Source: Symbiodinium natans | Lineage: Eukaryota; Sar; Dinophyceae; Suessiales; Symbiodiniaceae | DNA: 64,000 bases | Assembly (NCBI GenBank): GCA_905221605.1 | Contig: CAJNDS010002379.1 | Coordinates: 651,001 to 715,000 of the forward strand | Direction of reading: 5' to 3' | Part shown: positions 10,800-22,036 of the stretch, in pieces | How the letters are laid out: each line of letters begins with the position of its first letter | Numbering within the stretch: the stretch's first letter is position 1 | Made by a program: the position numbers and the translations under genes | Notes under the pieces: model-generated | Databases searched by the model: none | Seen by the model: only the letters and a program-made list of their open reading frames with translations | Told to the model about the DNA's origin: nothing

Positions 10800-10893
10800 T
10801 TGCCCTAAACCCTAAACCCTAAACCCTAAACCCTAAACCCTAAACCCTAAACCCTAAACCCTAAACCCTAAACCCTAAACCCTAAACCCTAAC
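10800..10893. repeat. CCCTAAA array
   Basis: About 13 perfect C-strand units preceded by a poly-C run (10781-10790). Confidence 0.95.
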
Positions 10894-11576
10894 TGTGAAA
10901 GGAAGGCTGAATGTCATTCCTTGCATGCTAGGGCCCCTTTCGGGGGCGCTGGGGGTGTTTCTGGGAGTTAGGGTTTAGGGTTTGGGGTTTGGGGTTTAGG
11001 GTTTAGGGTTTAGGGTTTGGGGTTTGGGGTTTAGGGTTTGAGGTTTAGGGTTTTGGTGCTTGTGGGATGCATTTTGTGGAATTGGGGCCCCAAGGGCACC
11101 GGGCCTTTCCCTAAAGCCTCAGCCCCTGAACCCTAGAACCCGAGAGGCATATAGGACGTCTCAGGGCATCCTTGAGGACGACTCCCTGCTATGGCTTCCA
11201 TCAGTTTAGGGTTTAGGGTTTAGGGGTTTAGGGGTTTTGTGGTTTTTGCTTGCATTCCCGAAACCCTAAACTCGCATCCGGCCTGCGCAGCGCGCATATT
11301 CCAAGCAACAGGATTTGTGGTTTAGGGTTTAGGGCTACGGGCTTATAGGGCTAAGGGGACCAAAAATCCGACAAACCTCTAAGTCCGAGTCGGAATCTAC
11401 ATCTTCAGGCCCCCAAACCCCCAAACCCCTTATAGGCGTGCTCACCCTGCTAACATCCCTAAAACCTAAACAATAAACCCTAAACTAGGCCCTAAACCCT
11501 GAAACCCTAAACCCTAAACCTAAGCCCTAAACCCTAAACTCTAGACCCTGAAACGCGAAACCCTGCAGTGTTTGGG

Positions 11577-11655
11577 GAGTTCCCGACCCAGCACGTCTGG
11601 GAGTCTCACACGCCGTTAGCCAGTGCATTGGCAGCCACCCTGAGCGAATGAGAAT
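11577..11655 (-). CDS. Candidate exon
   Basis: The minus strand reads ILIRSGWLPMHWLTACETPR and RAGSGTP. The frame is open across the whole island and the composition looks coding. The product is unknown. Confidence 0.45.
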
Positions 11656-12073
11656 TCTTTAGGGTTTAGGGTTTAGGGCTTAGGGTTTAGCGTTTAGGGT
11701 TTAGGGCCAATCCTTCATGTTTGGGAGCCCTTTTACAGCCCTCATAAACTCCATACAGCCCAAGGGCCCACATTTCAGAAAAGTGCAGAAATCTTTGAAG
11801 AAGGCAGACGGCCCATATCCAGGGACCACGGAACTAACCCTAACTAATCCCTGAACCCTAAACCCTTTCCTCTGCGTATGCTGGCAAGGAGGGCCTCACC
11901 CCCTAGTTTTAGACAAAGATATTAAGAACCCAAGTCGGGTAGTGTGTTTTACTGAGTGTTGCAACTTAGGCTGAGAGTCCCTCAAACGTCCTAAACATTA
12001 AACTCTGAACCAGAACCCACAAACCTTTAATCTGAAACCCTAAACCCTAAACCCTAAACCCTCTCTACCGCCA

Positions 12074-12149
12074 GGCCCCCAAGGCCCTGACACGGCTTTG
12101 CCGGCGGCGGCCAAAGTAGGCGGCTTCGCGTCGCCCTGGCTCTTGAGGT
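12074..12149 (-). CDS. Candidate exon
   Basis: The minus strand reads LKSQGDAKPPTLAAAGKAVS and GPWGP, with strong GC in third codon positions. Confidence 0.45.
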
Positions 12150-12366
12150 TCTTAGGGTTTGGTCGGGTTTAGGGTTTAGGGGTTTAGGGGTTTAAGGGTT
12201 TAGGGCTTTAGGGCTTTAGGGCTTCGGGTATGGGGAACGGCTTAAGGCTTAGGGTTCAGGCTCGCAGGGTCTTAGGGCTTTGTGTTTGAGCTACGCCTTT
12301 GGGATTCTGGCCATCCATGCGGGGTTCTGCTGCTGGGCCTTTGCTTGGACGGTTGTAGAGGGGGGA

Positions 12367-12446
12367 GGAATGAGGTTCCGTATATAATCCCTTAAAGGGT
12401 ATATATAAGGGGATTTTGTGTACCTCATTCCCTCATTCCCTACTAG
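12367..12446. mobile_element. Family D inverted-repeat element, copy 1
   Basis: GGAATGAGG at the left and CCTCATTCCCTCATTCCCTA at the right are inverted. The interior is an imperfect TATATAATCCCTTAAAGGGT palindrome. Other copies are at 17199, 49369 and 49832. Confidence 0.8.
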
Positions 12447-12538
12447 CCAACAGCAAGCTATTGGGTATGACTATGTTTAGGAAGCAACAGGGGCTTTGGG
12501 CCTTCGGCTGTTCATGAGATTTTTTGTTGATGGCCTTG

Positions 12539-12640
12539 AGGGTTTAGGGTTTAGGGTTTAGGGTTAGGGTTTAGGGTTTAGGGTTTAGGGTTTAGGGTTT
12601 AGGGTTTAGGGTTTAGGGTTTAGGGTTTAGGATTTAGGGT
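12539..12640. repeat. TTTAGGG array
   Basis: About 14 units with one TTAGGG and one TTTAGGAT variant. Confidence 0.95.
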
Positions 12641-12665
12641 TGTGTATGCGAAGGAAACCAGCTTA

Positions 12666-12730
12666 GAAGTAACCGACTGTCCGGAGCTCAGGGATCCAGG
12701 CATCGCGGGGACTGTAGGGCTTCACTTGAC
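12666..12730 (-). CDS. Candidate exon
   Basis: The minus strand reads QVKPYSPRDAWIPELRTVGY and F. The frame closes only after the island's last bases (TAA at the start of the array side). This is one of the more convincing islands in the left part. Confidence 0.5.
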
Positions 12731-12767
12731 AATCAAGGGCCATAGCTCCAGATTTCTCAGACCCTAA

Positions 12768-12897
12768 AGCCTACAAACCCTACAAAACCCTACAAACCCT
12801 ACAAACCCTACAAACCTCTATATAAACCCTCTAAACCCTCTAAGCCCTCTAAACCCTCTAAACCCTCTAAACTAAACCCTCTAAACCCCAAACCCTA
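12768..12897. repeat. CCCTACAAA and CCCTCTAAA variant arrays
   Basis: Five to six copies of a 9-bp unit CCCTACAAA pass into seven copies of CCCTCTAAA. Both derive from the 7-bp unit and have been amplified locally. Confidence 0.9.
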
Positions 12898-12904
12898 AGC
12901 CGTA

Positions 12905-12998
12905 GCAACAGGGCCTTAGCTCTGGAGCCTTGCCTGTGGCGACACGGGCCCATCCTCGCCCAGAAGATCCATCCTGCGGGCGAGGCACACGGCATGTC
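12905..12998 (-). CDS. Candidate exon
   Basis: The minus strand reads RHAVCLARRMDLLGEDGPVS and PQARLQS. A second minus frame is open as well. The island lies between a variant array and a TTTAGGG array. Confidence 0.45.
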
Positions 12999-13254
12999 GA
13001 GGGGGCTTGAGGGGGTTTAGGGGGGTAGGGGGTAGGTTTAGGGTTTAGGGTTTAGGGTTTAGGGTTTAGGGTTTAGGGTTTAGGGTTCATGGTTTAGGGT
13101 TTAGGGTTTAGGGTTCAGGAAGTTCAGGACCTAGACTTTCTCCCGGAGCCAAGGAGGGAAGGGGAAAGTGGGGAAGGAGATGCAGAGATTTTGGGGCCCC
13201 CCACAGCTCCTCGCTCTCAAGACTTCTCCATACTCAAGCTCTTTGTTTGCTGAA

Positions 13255-13384
13255 GTAGCCCAGTAGCCATTGTAAAAGATATAAACAGGGTACCCCTTTT
13301 TTGGGTTAATAAGGAGAATAACTTTAAAAGCTTTATCAGGGAACCTTGAACCAATAAAGGGAAAAGGGTGCCACTGGGCTACCA
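13255..13384. mobile_element. Family B inverted-repeat element, copy 2
   Basis: GTAGCCCAGTAGCC at the left and CCACTGGGCTACC at the right. The core TACCCCTTTTTTGGGTTAAT and GGGAACCTTGAACCAATAAA is shared with the copies at 54279 and 59800. A partial copy follows near 13608-13672. Confidence 0.8.
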
Positions 13385-14085
13385 CGTTACCACGAAGGAG
13401 GAACCCATGCGGGGGAGGTGTGCAAAACCCTGCAAACCCCACAAACCCTATAAAGCCCACAAGCCCGATAAAGCCCCATAAACCCTACAGACCCTGCAAG
13501 CCCCATATAAAAAATATTCTACAAGCGCTAAAATATTCTATAAACCCTAAAGCCTATGAAGCCTATGAAGCCGAAAAAAGCCTACCGAGACAATGACTTG
13601 ATCATATTGTCATCAGGATACCCTTTTCTGGGTTGGTTACTTTATCAAGGAACCTTGAACCAACAATCCGGGGTCTAGCCTGTAGCCCTAAACCCTAAAC
13701 CTTAAACCCTAAACCCTAAGCCCTATAAACCCTGGAGGGCTTGTGGGATCCCAGGATACAGCACCGAGATGCCTGCTCCGTTTCAGCGCCCGCTCGAGGA
13801 CCTCAGGGTTTAGGGTTTAGGGTTTAGGGTTTAGGGCCATTTAGGATTCAGAGTTTAGGGTTTAGGGTCTAGGGTTCAGGGTTTAGGGATATTCCGTTGA
13901 GGGCTTGGGGCTTAGGGATATCTGCTTGTCGTAGGTTCTAGTTGTTGCATGGCATAAAGCCAGGAAGTCGTTACTACTAGCCTCCCAAGAAAACACCCCA
14001 CCACCAAAAGTTCTGTTTGAGAAAACAAAAGACCCGCACCAAGAATCTACAATAATAATCATAATAATAAATATTAGTAAAATAT

Positions 14086-14296
14086 CCGCCGACCCTGGCG
14101 GCGTGTTGGATAGGTTTCTGGAGGTGAAAACCTCCCTTTTTCCCCCCTGAAACGGGGTAGGGGGGGTACCCCGGCAGCTTTTCTGTGGAGGGCCAGGCCA
14201 CCCACACCGCGAGTACTCATGGACCATAGGCGGTTTCGCACAGGGCATAGGGGTTCTTTGGGAAAAACCCCCTCCCCCCTCCCCCCTCCCCCCTCC

Positions 14297-14329
<33 letters not shown>

Positions 14330-14656
14330 CCAACCCCCTTCCTGCTGACCCCCTCAAATCCAGCAAAAACTTAACCTGCACCCTAAACCCTAAACCCTAA
14401 GCCCTCCCACCCTTAACCCTAAGCCTGTGGTTCTTGGGCTGTCCTCGGTTTAGGCTTTCGGGGTTTAGGGTTCCGGTTTCGGTTTAGGTTTTACTTTGGG
14501 GTTTAGGGTTCGGCTTTAGGGCTGAGGCTTTAGGGTTTAGGCTGTAGGGTTTAGGGTTTCGGCTGTAGGGTTTAGGGTCGGGTTTGCGTTTAGGGTTTGG
14601 CGCCGGGGCACGCTGCGCCGCTTGAGCCCTGAACAATGCTCCGGCGGGGTCGGCGG
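14086..14656. mobile_element. Family M element with poly-C tract, copy 1 (0.57 kb)
   Basis: It begins CCGCCGACCCTGGCGGCGTG and ends CCGGCGGGGTCGGCGG, an inverted repeat. The first 50 bases, through GAGGTGAAAACCTCCC, match the start of the copy at 57932. The last 45 bases, through GAGCCGGAGGCTCT, match that copy's end at 59180-59220. The interior has a C run of about 38 at 14289-14330. No transposase is visible, so it is probably non-autonomous. Confidence 0.75.
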
Positions 14657-15227
14657 CTTGAGCCGGAGGCTCTGAAATTTAGTAAACAAAAATAACAATA
14701 ATATGGAACAATAAGCCCCAGGCCCTGAGCCGCAAACCCTAAACGGGGGGCCGGGCGCTTCACGAGACAACTGGCGCTGTGCGAAGAAGCACTTGCAACT
14801 AAAACAAAAAAGCCAAAGCCTGCACCCTCCGTGTCAAGGGACATAAAATTGGACCCCTGAGGATGTAACCCTAAGGGGTTCCCTTAATATCCTCCTACTT
14901 TCCCTTCAAGGATCTTTTGAAAGAGTCCCCAAACCCATAAAAGACAACCTTAGGGGTACAAGGTAGACCCCCACGACCGTAAGTGCAAAACCCCAAACCC
15001 TAAACCCTAACACCCTAACACCCTAAGGCCCTAAGACAGTAAGACCCTGAAACTCTAGCACCCTTAAACCTGAAACCCCCAATACCCTATATCGTGACCC
15101 CCAAGCCCTGCACCCCAAACCCTAAACCCTAAACCCTAAACCCTAAACCCCTAAACCCCTAAACCCTTAAACCCTAAACCCTAAACCCTAAAAACCTGAA
15201 CCCTAAACCCTAAACCCTACCGAAGTT

Positions 15228-15302
15228 CGAAGCATCTCAGGGCACGGCAGCGTCGTAAATGGGGTATTTCTTCGCCTCGGGTCAATCTGCTTGCTGGGAA
15301 CT
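15228..15302 (-). CDS. Candidate exon
   Basis: The minus strand reads DFRVPSKQIDPRRRNTPFTT and LPCPEM, open across the island. Confidence 0.45.
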
Positions 15303-15395
15303 CTGAAGTCCCCCCCAAATCAATGGGCGTAGGGTTTCGGGTTTAGGGTTTAGGGTTTAGGGTTTAGGGTTTAGGGTTTAGGGTTTAGGGGCGCT

Positions 15396-15467
15396 GAGGC
15401 CGATTTTCCAGTAGTTTGGATTGATGTCTTCCGGGGGCTTTCAGGACGTTAGGGATCGAGGCCCTAA
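15396..15467 (-). CDS. Candidate exon
   Basis: The minus strand reads SIPNVLKAPGRHQSKLLENR and PQR. A TTTAGGG array (15336-15388) separates it from the exon candidate at 15228-15302, so the pair may be consecutive exons. Confidence 0.45.
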
Positions 15468-16450
15468 TCGCCATCTCTAGACCCTGAACTTCTTCCAAAC
15501 GTGCTGCGGTGTAGAGTGTAGGGTTCAGGGTTTAGGGCTGTTGGCTCAGTGTTCAGGGCTCAAGGGAAGTAACCCTTCAAACGAAACCTTAGCTAAAACC
15601 TACCCAGCCGTTACAACCCAAAGGAACCCCGAAGTAAACCCTAATTAGAGGGTAGACCGACGTACCCAAGCTGAACCAAGAAGCCTCAGTCACAACAGCA
15701 AAACAATTGTGGGGCCTATTATGTAGGGTCACTCAGTAGGATAACCCCAGTTCGGGGCCTTAAGCCTAGACCCTCAACCCTGAACCCTAGTCCCTTTCAG
15801 GTATTTGCAACTCGAAACTCTGTACCTGATACCTACTAAGTCCTCGGATGTTCTGAGTAGGGTTTAGGGTTTAGGGCTTAGATAGGGTTCAGGATCTGGG
15901 GTTTCGGCTTTGCGTTTCAGCTCACATGTTCAGACAATGCAAGGAAGATGCTCGGAAACTAAGTTGGGGTAAACCTCAGACCCTAAACCCTGAACCCTAA
16001 ACCTGAAGCCAAGTTGGGGTAAGAACTCAAGCCCTAAACCTTAAACCCTGAACCCGAAACCCTGAACCTTAAAGTCTGAACCTTAAAGCCTGAACCCTAG
16101 GGGTTGTAGAGATTCTGGGCTTAGGGCGGATAAGGGTTGAGGGGATCGGTAACCGGGCTCCGAGAAATGAAACATGAGGTCTGTCTTTAACAGCCCAAAG
16201 AATCCATAAACCCTAAACATTAAACCCTAAACCCTAAACCCTAAACCCTAAACCCTAAACAGGGTGGACACCCCTGAAGCGATTCTATGCTCAGCTTATG
16301 AAGCCCTTTTGAGAGATTCTAGGTTGCAGGTTCGTAAGTAAGGGTGGGGAGTGCCAGTAAGGGCGTAGCGTTTAGGATTTGAGTCTTAAGGCTTAGGGGT
16401 ATAAGTTAAAGCTTACTTGAACGGGGCTTATGGTTTAGGGTTTAGGGCTT

Positions 16451-16540
16451 TCACAGGTTCCAAGGCAACGGCGTCCACGCGAGCTTGGTAGCCATAGTGA
16501 TCGAACTTCTCAATGGCCCCAATCAACTGGGCACGGGGTG
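16451..16540 (-). CDS. Candidate exon
   Basis: The minus strand reads PRAQLIGAIEKFDHYGYQAR and VDAVALEP. It has typical globular-protein composition and GC-rich third positions, and is among the strongest islands of the left third. I do not recognise the family. Confidence 0.55.
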
Positions 16541-17198
16541 CTCAGATGCGAGGACCCCTAAACCCTAAACCCTAAACCCCAAACCCTAAACCCTAAACCC
16601 TAAACCCCTAACCCTAAACCCTGAGCCCTAAGCCCTAAGCCCTAAGCCCTAAACCCTACACCCTACTCCCCTAAGCCCCTCCATGCACCCTAGACCCCTG
16701 ACCAAAGTCCCATACCCTGAACTTATATAAGTACAGTATGTGTGTATATACATATAGATATGTTATCCTCACGCCGAAGAGCTCTTCGAAGCATCTTGAG
16801 CATACGAAGTACGCGGGGAACTTTGGGGGTGTAGGGTTTAGGGATTAGTGGAAACCCTAATCATAAACCTCAAACCTGCTCTCCTATGTCTACGTAAACC
16901 CTACACCCTAAACACTAGAAAGCTTAACAAACCCTACTGAAAACAAGAGAAAGAAGCTACACCCAGAAACCTACAAAGCGCCCCCCCCCCCCCCCACTCC
17001 CTCAAGACACAGGAGGAAAACCGAAACTCCCAGCCCCAAAGCCTTAGGGTTTAGTGTTTGGGGGACCTTAAGTCTACGATTTACGACCCCCACCCCCAGA
17101 AAAAAAATCAAAAAACACATATCACATAAGAACAAACCAAAATACATGAGCATTTTTCTAGCTGTATATATGTGTGTATATATGCAAACGAAACCCCA

Positions 17199-17288
17199 GG
17201 GAATGAGGGAATGAGGGCCCCCCCTATATGTCCATATATGTCCCTTCAGGGGGTTCTAGAGGGTACCTCACTCCCTCATTCCCTACTG
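17199..17288. mobile_element. Family D inverted-repeat element, copy 2
   Basis: GGGAATGAGGGAATGAGGG and CCTCACTCCCTCATTCCCTA form the ends. The interior contains a TATATGTCC duplication. Confidence 0.85.
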
Positions 17289-17375
17289 AGAGCCAGCCAG
17301 AAGAAACCCTAAACCCTAAACCCTAAACCCTAAACCCTAAACCCTAAACCCTAAACCCTAAACCCTAAACCCATG

Positions 17376-17455
17376 GGAGCCGCACCCCAGTGTGCCAGCG
17401 TCGGCCGGTGAACTTGGCCAGGTAGTGCAGCGCTGAGTTGGGGAAGAGCCAAGAC
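17376..17455 (-). CDS. Candidate exon
   Basis: The minus strand reads TRSWLFPNSALHYLAKFTGR and RWHTGVRLPW. CCCTAAA (17304-17372) and TTTAGGG (17466-17620) arrays flank it in opposite orientation, as if each intron had received its own array. Confidence 0.55.
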
Positions 17456-17465
17456 CTTGTCTTGG

Positions 17466-17620
17466 CTTCAGGGTTTAGGGTTTAGGGTTTAGGGTTTAGG
17501 GTTTAGGGTTTAGGGTTTAGGGTTTAGGGTTTAGGGTTTAGGGTTTAGGGTTTAGGGTTTATAAGGTTTAGGGTTTAGGGTTTAGGGTTTAGGGTTTAGG
17601 GTTTCGGATTTCGGGTTTAG
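17466..17620. repeat. TTTAGGG array (about 20 units)
   Basis: One TATAAGG interruption. The opposed array at 17304-17372 lies on the other side of the exon candidate. Confidence 0.95.
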
Positions 17621-17811
17621 GGCCGTAGTGCCTCGCGGGCCCTAGGGGCTATAGGGGCCCCAAGACACCCGCCAAACCCTAGGGTTGACTTCGGGTTTTC
17701 GAGTTTAGGGTTTGCGGAACTTAGGCTGCAGGGTTGTAGGGTCTAGGCGGGGATAAGAGTTTTAGGGTTTAGGACTTTCGGCTTTCAAAACTTTTGAAGA
17801 TCTTCTAATGC

Positions 17812-17880
17812 CCGCAGAAGGGTTCCAGGACATACACTTGCCCAGCACGGAAGATTGAGAGCAACCACATGATGCAACCC
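17812..17880 (-). CDS. Candidate exon
   Basis: The minus strand reads GCIMWLLSIFRAGQVYVLEP and FCGH, a hydrophobic stretch that could be part of a membrane segment. Confidence 0.5.
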
Positions 17881-18644
17881 CAAACCCTACCTCAAACCAA
17901 AGCCCAAGCACCCTAACCCCTGAACCTCAACCCTAAACCCTAAACCCCAAAAGAAAGCCTTCTTGGGCCCAGGCGGGACGTTAAAGTTGAGCCTGGGCGT
18001 CTTGCTTCTTTTGAGCTTCAAGCTTCGGACTTTGGTTCGTTCAAAGGTTTAGGATTTGGGGTTTAGGGTTTAGGATTTAGGGTTTAGGGCTAGGGTTTAG
18101 GGTTCTTGGGGTTTAGGAGGTTTTTGGAATTTTGCCCTGCAGAGTCTAAAACTCTTCAAGCCCGATTCAAGCTCCCCCAAACTCCTTCTTCGGGGCTTTT
18201 TGGTTCCGCACCCTAAAGGCCCAAACCCTAAACCCCCTCCACCCGCAAACCCCTTAATTCTGAAACCCGAATTCGACCCCCTAAGCACTAAATGGAGCAG
18301 TCCTCGCTGCCAATCGCATGCCTAAACCCCGAAACCCTAAACCTAAACCCAGGCTCAGGGATACCTCTGCATGACCCCAGTGACCCCTCTCTATATATTC
18401 CCTGAACCCTAAAGCCTGAACCCGAAACCCTTTTGGGGTTACTCTTACAAGGCGGCCCCTGGTGTAAAGGGAGAAGTGACCATGTGGGGTGCAGGGGGTG
18501 GGGAAGGTCATGGGTTCCAAGTATGGGGGTTTAGGGTTTGGGGTTTAGGGTTTAGGGTTTAGGTGGTCCCCTGTTTCATAACCCTTACATAAAACTACAC
18601 ATAGTAAGGGCCCAGATTTCGGATCCAATACTAAGGGGCCCCCA

Positions 18645-18725
18645 AACCCTGAACCCTGAACCCTGAACCCTGAACCCTGAACCCTGAACCCTGAACCCTA
18701 ACCCTAACCCTAAACCCTAAACCCT
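18645..18725. repeat. CCCTGAA variant array
   Basis: Seven copies of CCCTGAA followed by CCCTAA and CCCTAAA. This is the complement of the TTCAGGG type seen at 2999. A similar block is at 19460-19500. Confidence 0.9.
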
Positions 18726-19065
18726 CTGCCCGTACTAAGGGCCCATGGTTCCAACCTTAGAGAAGGTGAAGATGCCAAATCGTAGGGCTTAGGGCGTAGG
18801 GTTTAGGGGGGTCCATATTAGGGTTTTTAGGGTTTAGGGGGGCCCGTATTAAGGGAGCATGTAAGTACCCTAAGATGTTAGGGGCATTGGGGCCCCCTCG
18901 GGCTGTCGGATGTGTTTTAGGGTTTAGGGGTTCAGGGGTTGAGGGGCTTAGGGCTCAACACATGTATGAGGCTTAGGGCTTAGATTTAGAGCTTAGTGGT
19001 TCATGGCTTTTGGGTTTCAGGTTCAAGGTTTAGAGATTCAAGGGTTCAGCATTTAGCATTTGGGG

Positions 19066-19394
19066 TTAGCAAAATCCTGGGTCAGGTCGTGGCCGAGTGC
19101 CTCTTCTCATCGGCAGCAGAGGTTAAGTGGTAGAGGCTTAGGACCTCAACCCCCCGAAAAGAAATTCAATTTGGTAGCCCAGTAACCATCTTATAATAAG
19201 GGAACCCTTTTTTGGTGGCCATTGTGTAAGGGAACCCTGAAACAAAAAAGGGGGAAAGGGCATGCTACCAAGTTTAATGATGACTTAGGGACCATGTAGG
19301 GCTTACACACTGACTACTGCGATCGAGCAGCTTGTATCTGATGAAGCAGCGAATCGTCCTCGCAGTTTACAGGCGCACACGCCACGCCGCGAGC

Positions 19395-19395
<1 letters not shown>
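19066..19395 (-). CDS. Two candidate exons split by a family B element
   Basis: The minus strand reads VRSRRGVCACKLRGRFAASS and DTSCSIAVVSV at about 19395-19300, and LYHLTSAADEKRHSATT at about 19128-19075. Between them lies a family B element (19171-19272). The layout copies that of the verified introns in the right-hand gene. Confidence 0.45.
19171..19272. mobile_element. Family B inverted-repeat element, copy 3
   Basis: TTGGTAGCCCAGTAACCATC at the left and GGGCATGCTACCAAG at the right. The core has AAGGGAACCCTTTTTTGGTG and GGGAACCCTGAAACAAAAAA. Confidence 0.8.

Positions 19396-19397
<2 letters not shown>

Positions 19398-19428
<31 letters not shown>
19398..19428. repeat. (AG)n microsatellite
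   Basis: About 14 AG units directly beside the exon candidate. A (CT)n run lies beside an exon of the right-hand gene in the same way (55562-55582). Confidence 0.9.
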
Positions 19429-19433
<5 letters not shown>

Positions 19434-20121
19434 CCACCTCAACTCTAAACCCTAACCCCTAAACCCTGAACCCTGAACCCTGAACCCTGAACCCTGAACC
19501 CTAAACCCTAAACCCTAAACCCTAAACCCTAACCCTTAACCCTTGAACCCTTAAACCCTTAAAGCCTTCAACCCTTAAACCCTTAAACACTTAATCCCTT
19601 AATCCCTTAAGCCCTTAAATCCTCAAACCCTTAAACCCTAAACCAGGCCATACACACACATACACACATGCACATCCGCACACACATACTGCAAGTCCAA
19701 AGACGTAAGCTAGCAATCAATCCGAAGCCTTAGGTGTAGGGTTTAGGGTTTAGGGCTTAGGGCTTAGGGTTTAGGGTTTAGGGTTCAGGGTTTAGGGTGT
19801 ATCCTGGATTACGCATTTGAAACAACACACATGATTCTGATATTCTAAGGGTCCGCGAAATGCTAAACCCTAAACCCTAAGTCCTGTGCCTAAACAGGGT
19901 GTGGCAGAAGATATGGCGACGTTACGGGCCAAAGGTATTCTGTTGAGGTACGAAAACCCTTCGAAGAGCCTAACTGGCTAGAAGTGATCCAATGTGAACA
20001 GGGTTTAGCGTTTGGGGTGTAGGGTTTAGGGTCCAGGGTTTAGGGTTTGAGGTTTAGGGTTTAAGGCGATGATCGTAGAACAAGTTGAGGACGAGACGTT
20101 CGGGTTCATGGCTGCTGCGTA

Positions 20122-20300
20122 ATGGCGGATTCTCTCACAGTGCTCCTAGAAGCTCCGCTTGTCGTGCTAGCCCACGAACCCTCACTTAGCGGGGTTTTCG
20201 GCAGCGAATTCCATCAGAAATGGTACAAGTGGAGAGTTTCATCTCAAAAGTCTGAGGAAAACAATTTATGGTGGTTAGATGGTCCCTTAGCAGGAGAGCA
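20122..20300. other. Island open on both strands
   Basis: The plus strand has an ATG frame MADSLTVLLEAPLVVLAHEP that continues to about 20300. The minus strand has LSEGSWASTTSGASRSTVRE. Nothing decides between them apart from the minus bias of the rest of the window. Confidence 0.3.
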
Positions 20301-20339
20301 GGGTTTAGGAGTTTGTTTAAGGTTTAAAAACCCTTAACC

Positions 20340-20570
20340 CTAAACCTGAGACCTCAAACCATGGGCTTGCATTCCAAATCCCATGCCTCCGGTCACAACA
20401 GAAAGCAGTGAAGCAACTTTGAAAAATGCCCATGAGAAAGTTGAGTGATGTACTGTGCACTGTTTTAATAATCTCACGGGTGTGGTCAGCAAAGGTCTGG
20501 CTGGCCCAGCCAGCGTACAGAATAACACTTTGGAGCAGAGTGGATAGCCTCAAACCCTGCACCAAACCAA
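20340..20570 (-). CDS. Candidate long exon
   Basis: The minus strand reads STLLQSVILYAGWASQTFAD, HTREIIKTVHSTSLNFLMGI and FQSCFTAFCCDRRHGIW in one frame. At over 60 codons it is among the longest islands. It is Cys- and Phe-rich and of unknown function. Confidence 0.5.
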
Positions 20571-20704
20571 AGCCCAAACCCGACAAACGAACAGAAAACA
20601 GCTTGGCATCGCCGAACCAGAAAGGGCCGATGCCCAGTGACTCCCTAAACCCTAAACCCTAAACCCTAAATCCTAAACCCTTATCCCTAAACCCACTTAG
20701 CACC

Positions 20705-20925
20705 TGGGCTCCCCCGCGTTGGGTTCACGTACTCGTAGAACGTGAAGCTCTCCAACTGCTCATCACGTGTCACCCACCTCACAAGCTCTTGAGGAAGCAG
20801 CCCTAAACCCTAAACCCTAAACCCTAAACCCTAAACCCACAAAGTCCTTACAGACATGGCATGCAAACGCTATACTACCCAAGAGCACAACGTGGCAGTG
20901 GATTCTGGCCCCCTGGGATTCTAGG
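20705..20925 (-). CDS. Two candidate exons of one unknown gene
   Basis: At 20925-20845 the minus strand reads VLESQGARIHCHVVLLGSIA and FACHVCKDFV. At 20805-20705 it reads LLPQELVRWVTRDEQLESFT and FYEYVNPTRGSPGAK. A short CCCTAAA array (20801-20838) separates them. Both look strongly coding. Confidence 0.6.
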
Positions 20926-21221
20926 ACCTTTTCCTTAACCCTAACACCTAAAACCCTAAACCCTAAACCCTAAACCCTAATCCCTAATCCCTAATCCCTA
21001 AACCCTAAACCCTAACCCTGAACACTGAACCCCTAAACCCTAAGCTGGGAGCAAAAGCAGAGCCCCTTTGCTTTCAAGGGATGGTAAGCTCACCCTTGAG
21101 AGGTTAGGGTTTTGAGGTTTTGGGTTTACTAGACCCTAAACTTTAAGCTTTCGGGTTTAGGGTTTAGGGCTTGGGGTCTAGTTTCCGGCTCCGGTGTGGT
21201 TACTTACTCTGCTAGGACCCT

Positions 21222-21425
21222 TAACCTTAAGAACTAAATCACGGAATGGCTCACGAGTATAGAAGCGTAAAGAGTCGAATGCACGGCTACGCGCAGCGTT
21301 GGTGAGGTTGCAACCGCAATTACCCTACCGCATTCGAAGCTAGCGCCATGATGGCACGAAATCCCCACAAAACCTCCCCATCGCAGGCTGCTAGCCTTAA
21401 CCCCGGCCGAGGAAGCGAAGATCCG
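21222..21425 (-). CDS. Candidate exon, about 65 codons, ending in TAG
   Basis: From about 21425 the minus strand reads KASSLRWGGFVGISCHHGAS, FECGRVIAVATSPTLRVAVH and STLYASILVSHSVI before TAG. It may be a C-terminal exon. Confidence 0.45.
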
Positions 21426-21574
21426 AACCCTAAACCCGAAACCCGAAACCCTAAGCCCATGCTTTCTGCATGATTATCCGAAACCACCAAAGACCAAACT
21501 TGGTTTAAGGCCTCGGGTTTCAGGAAGCTCGGTGTTTATGGTTGGAAGGACATGAGGGCCTGAAATCAAACCCT

Positions 21575-21752
21575 AGGCTGCCCAGTCACCTCAGAACAAA
21601 AAGGGTGCCCTTTTTATGCTCCGAGGGGTTTATAAGGGAGCCAAACCCTAAACCCTAAACCCTAAACCCTAAACCCTAAACCCTAAACTCTAAACCCTAA
21701 ACCCTAAACCCTAAACCCTAAACCCTAAACCCTAAACTACTGGGCATCCTAG
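21575..21752. mobile_element. Family B variant with CCCTAAA array inside
   Basis: AGGCTGCCCAGTCACCTCA at the left and CTACTGGGCATCCTAG at the right match the array-free copy at 37875-37985 almost base for base. In the array-free copy GGGAGCCTAAACCCCCTAAA stands where this copy has about 13 CCCTAAA units. This is direct evidence that an array expanded or inserted inside an existing element. Confidence 0.85.
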
Positions 21753-21854
21753 AACCTCAATGCTCTGGGATGTCGCGCTTAGGGCTTCGGGCTTCGGCGT
21801 CTTGGCCAGTGATTCTTAGTAGAGACACGGCTCTATGCTCTCCCATTAAAGAAG

Positions 21855-22036
21855 GGTTCGGGGGTGGGGTTTGGGGTTTGGGGTTTGGGGTTTGAGGTTT
21901 GGGGTTTGGGGTTTGGGGTTTGGGCTTTGGGGTTTGGGGTTTGGGGTTTGGGGTTTGGGGTTTGGGGTTTGGGGTTTGGGGTTTGGGCTTTGGGGTTTGG
22001 GGTTTGGGGTTTAGGGTTTAGGGTTTAGGGTTTAGG
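21855..22036. repeat. TTTGGGG variant array
   Basis: About 22 copies of GGGGTTT with regular TTTGGGC interruptions about 63 bp apart (near 21925 and 21988), then standard TTTAGGG. The spacing shows a higher-order duplication of a roughly 63-bp block. Confidence 0.9.
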
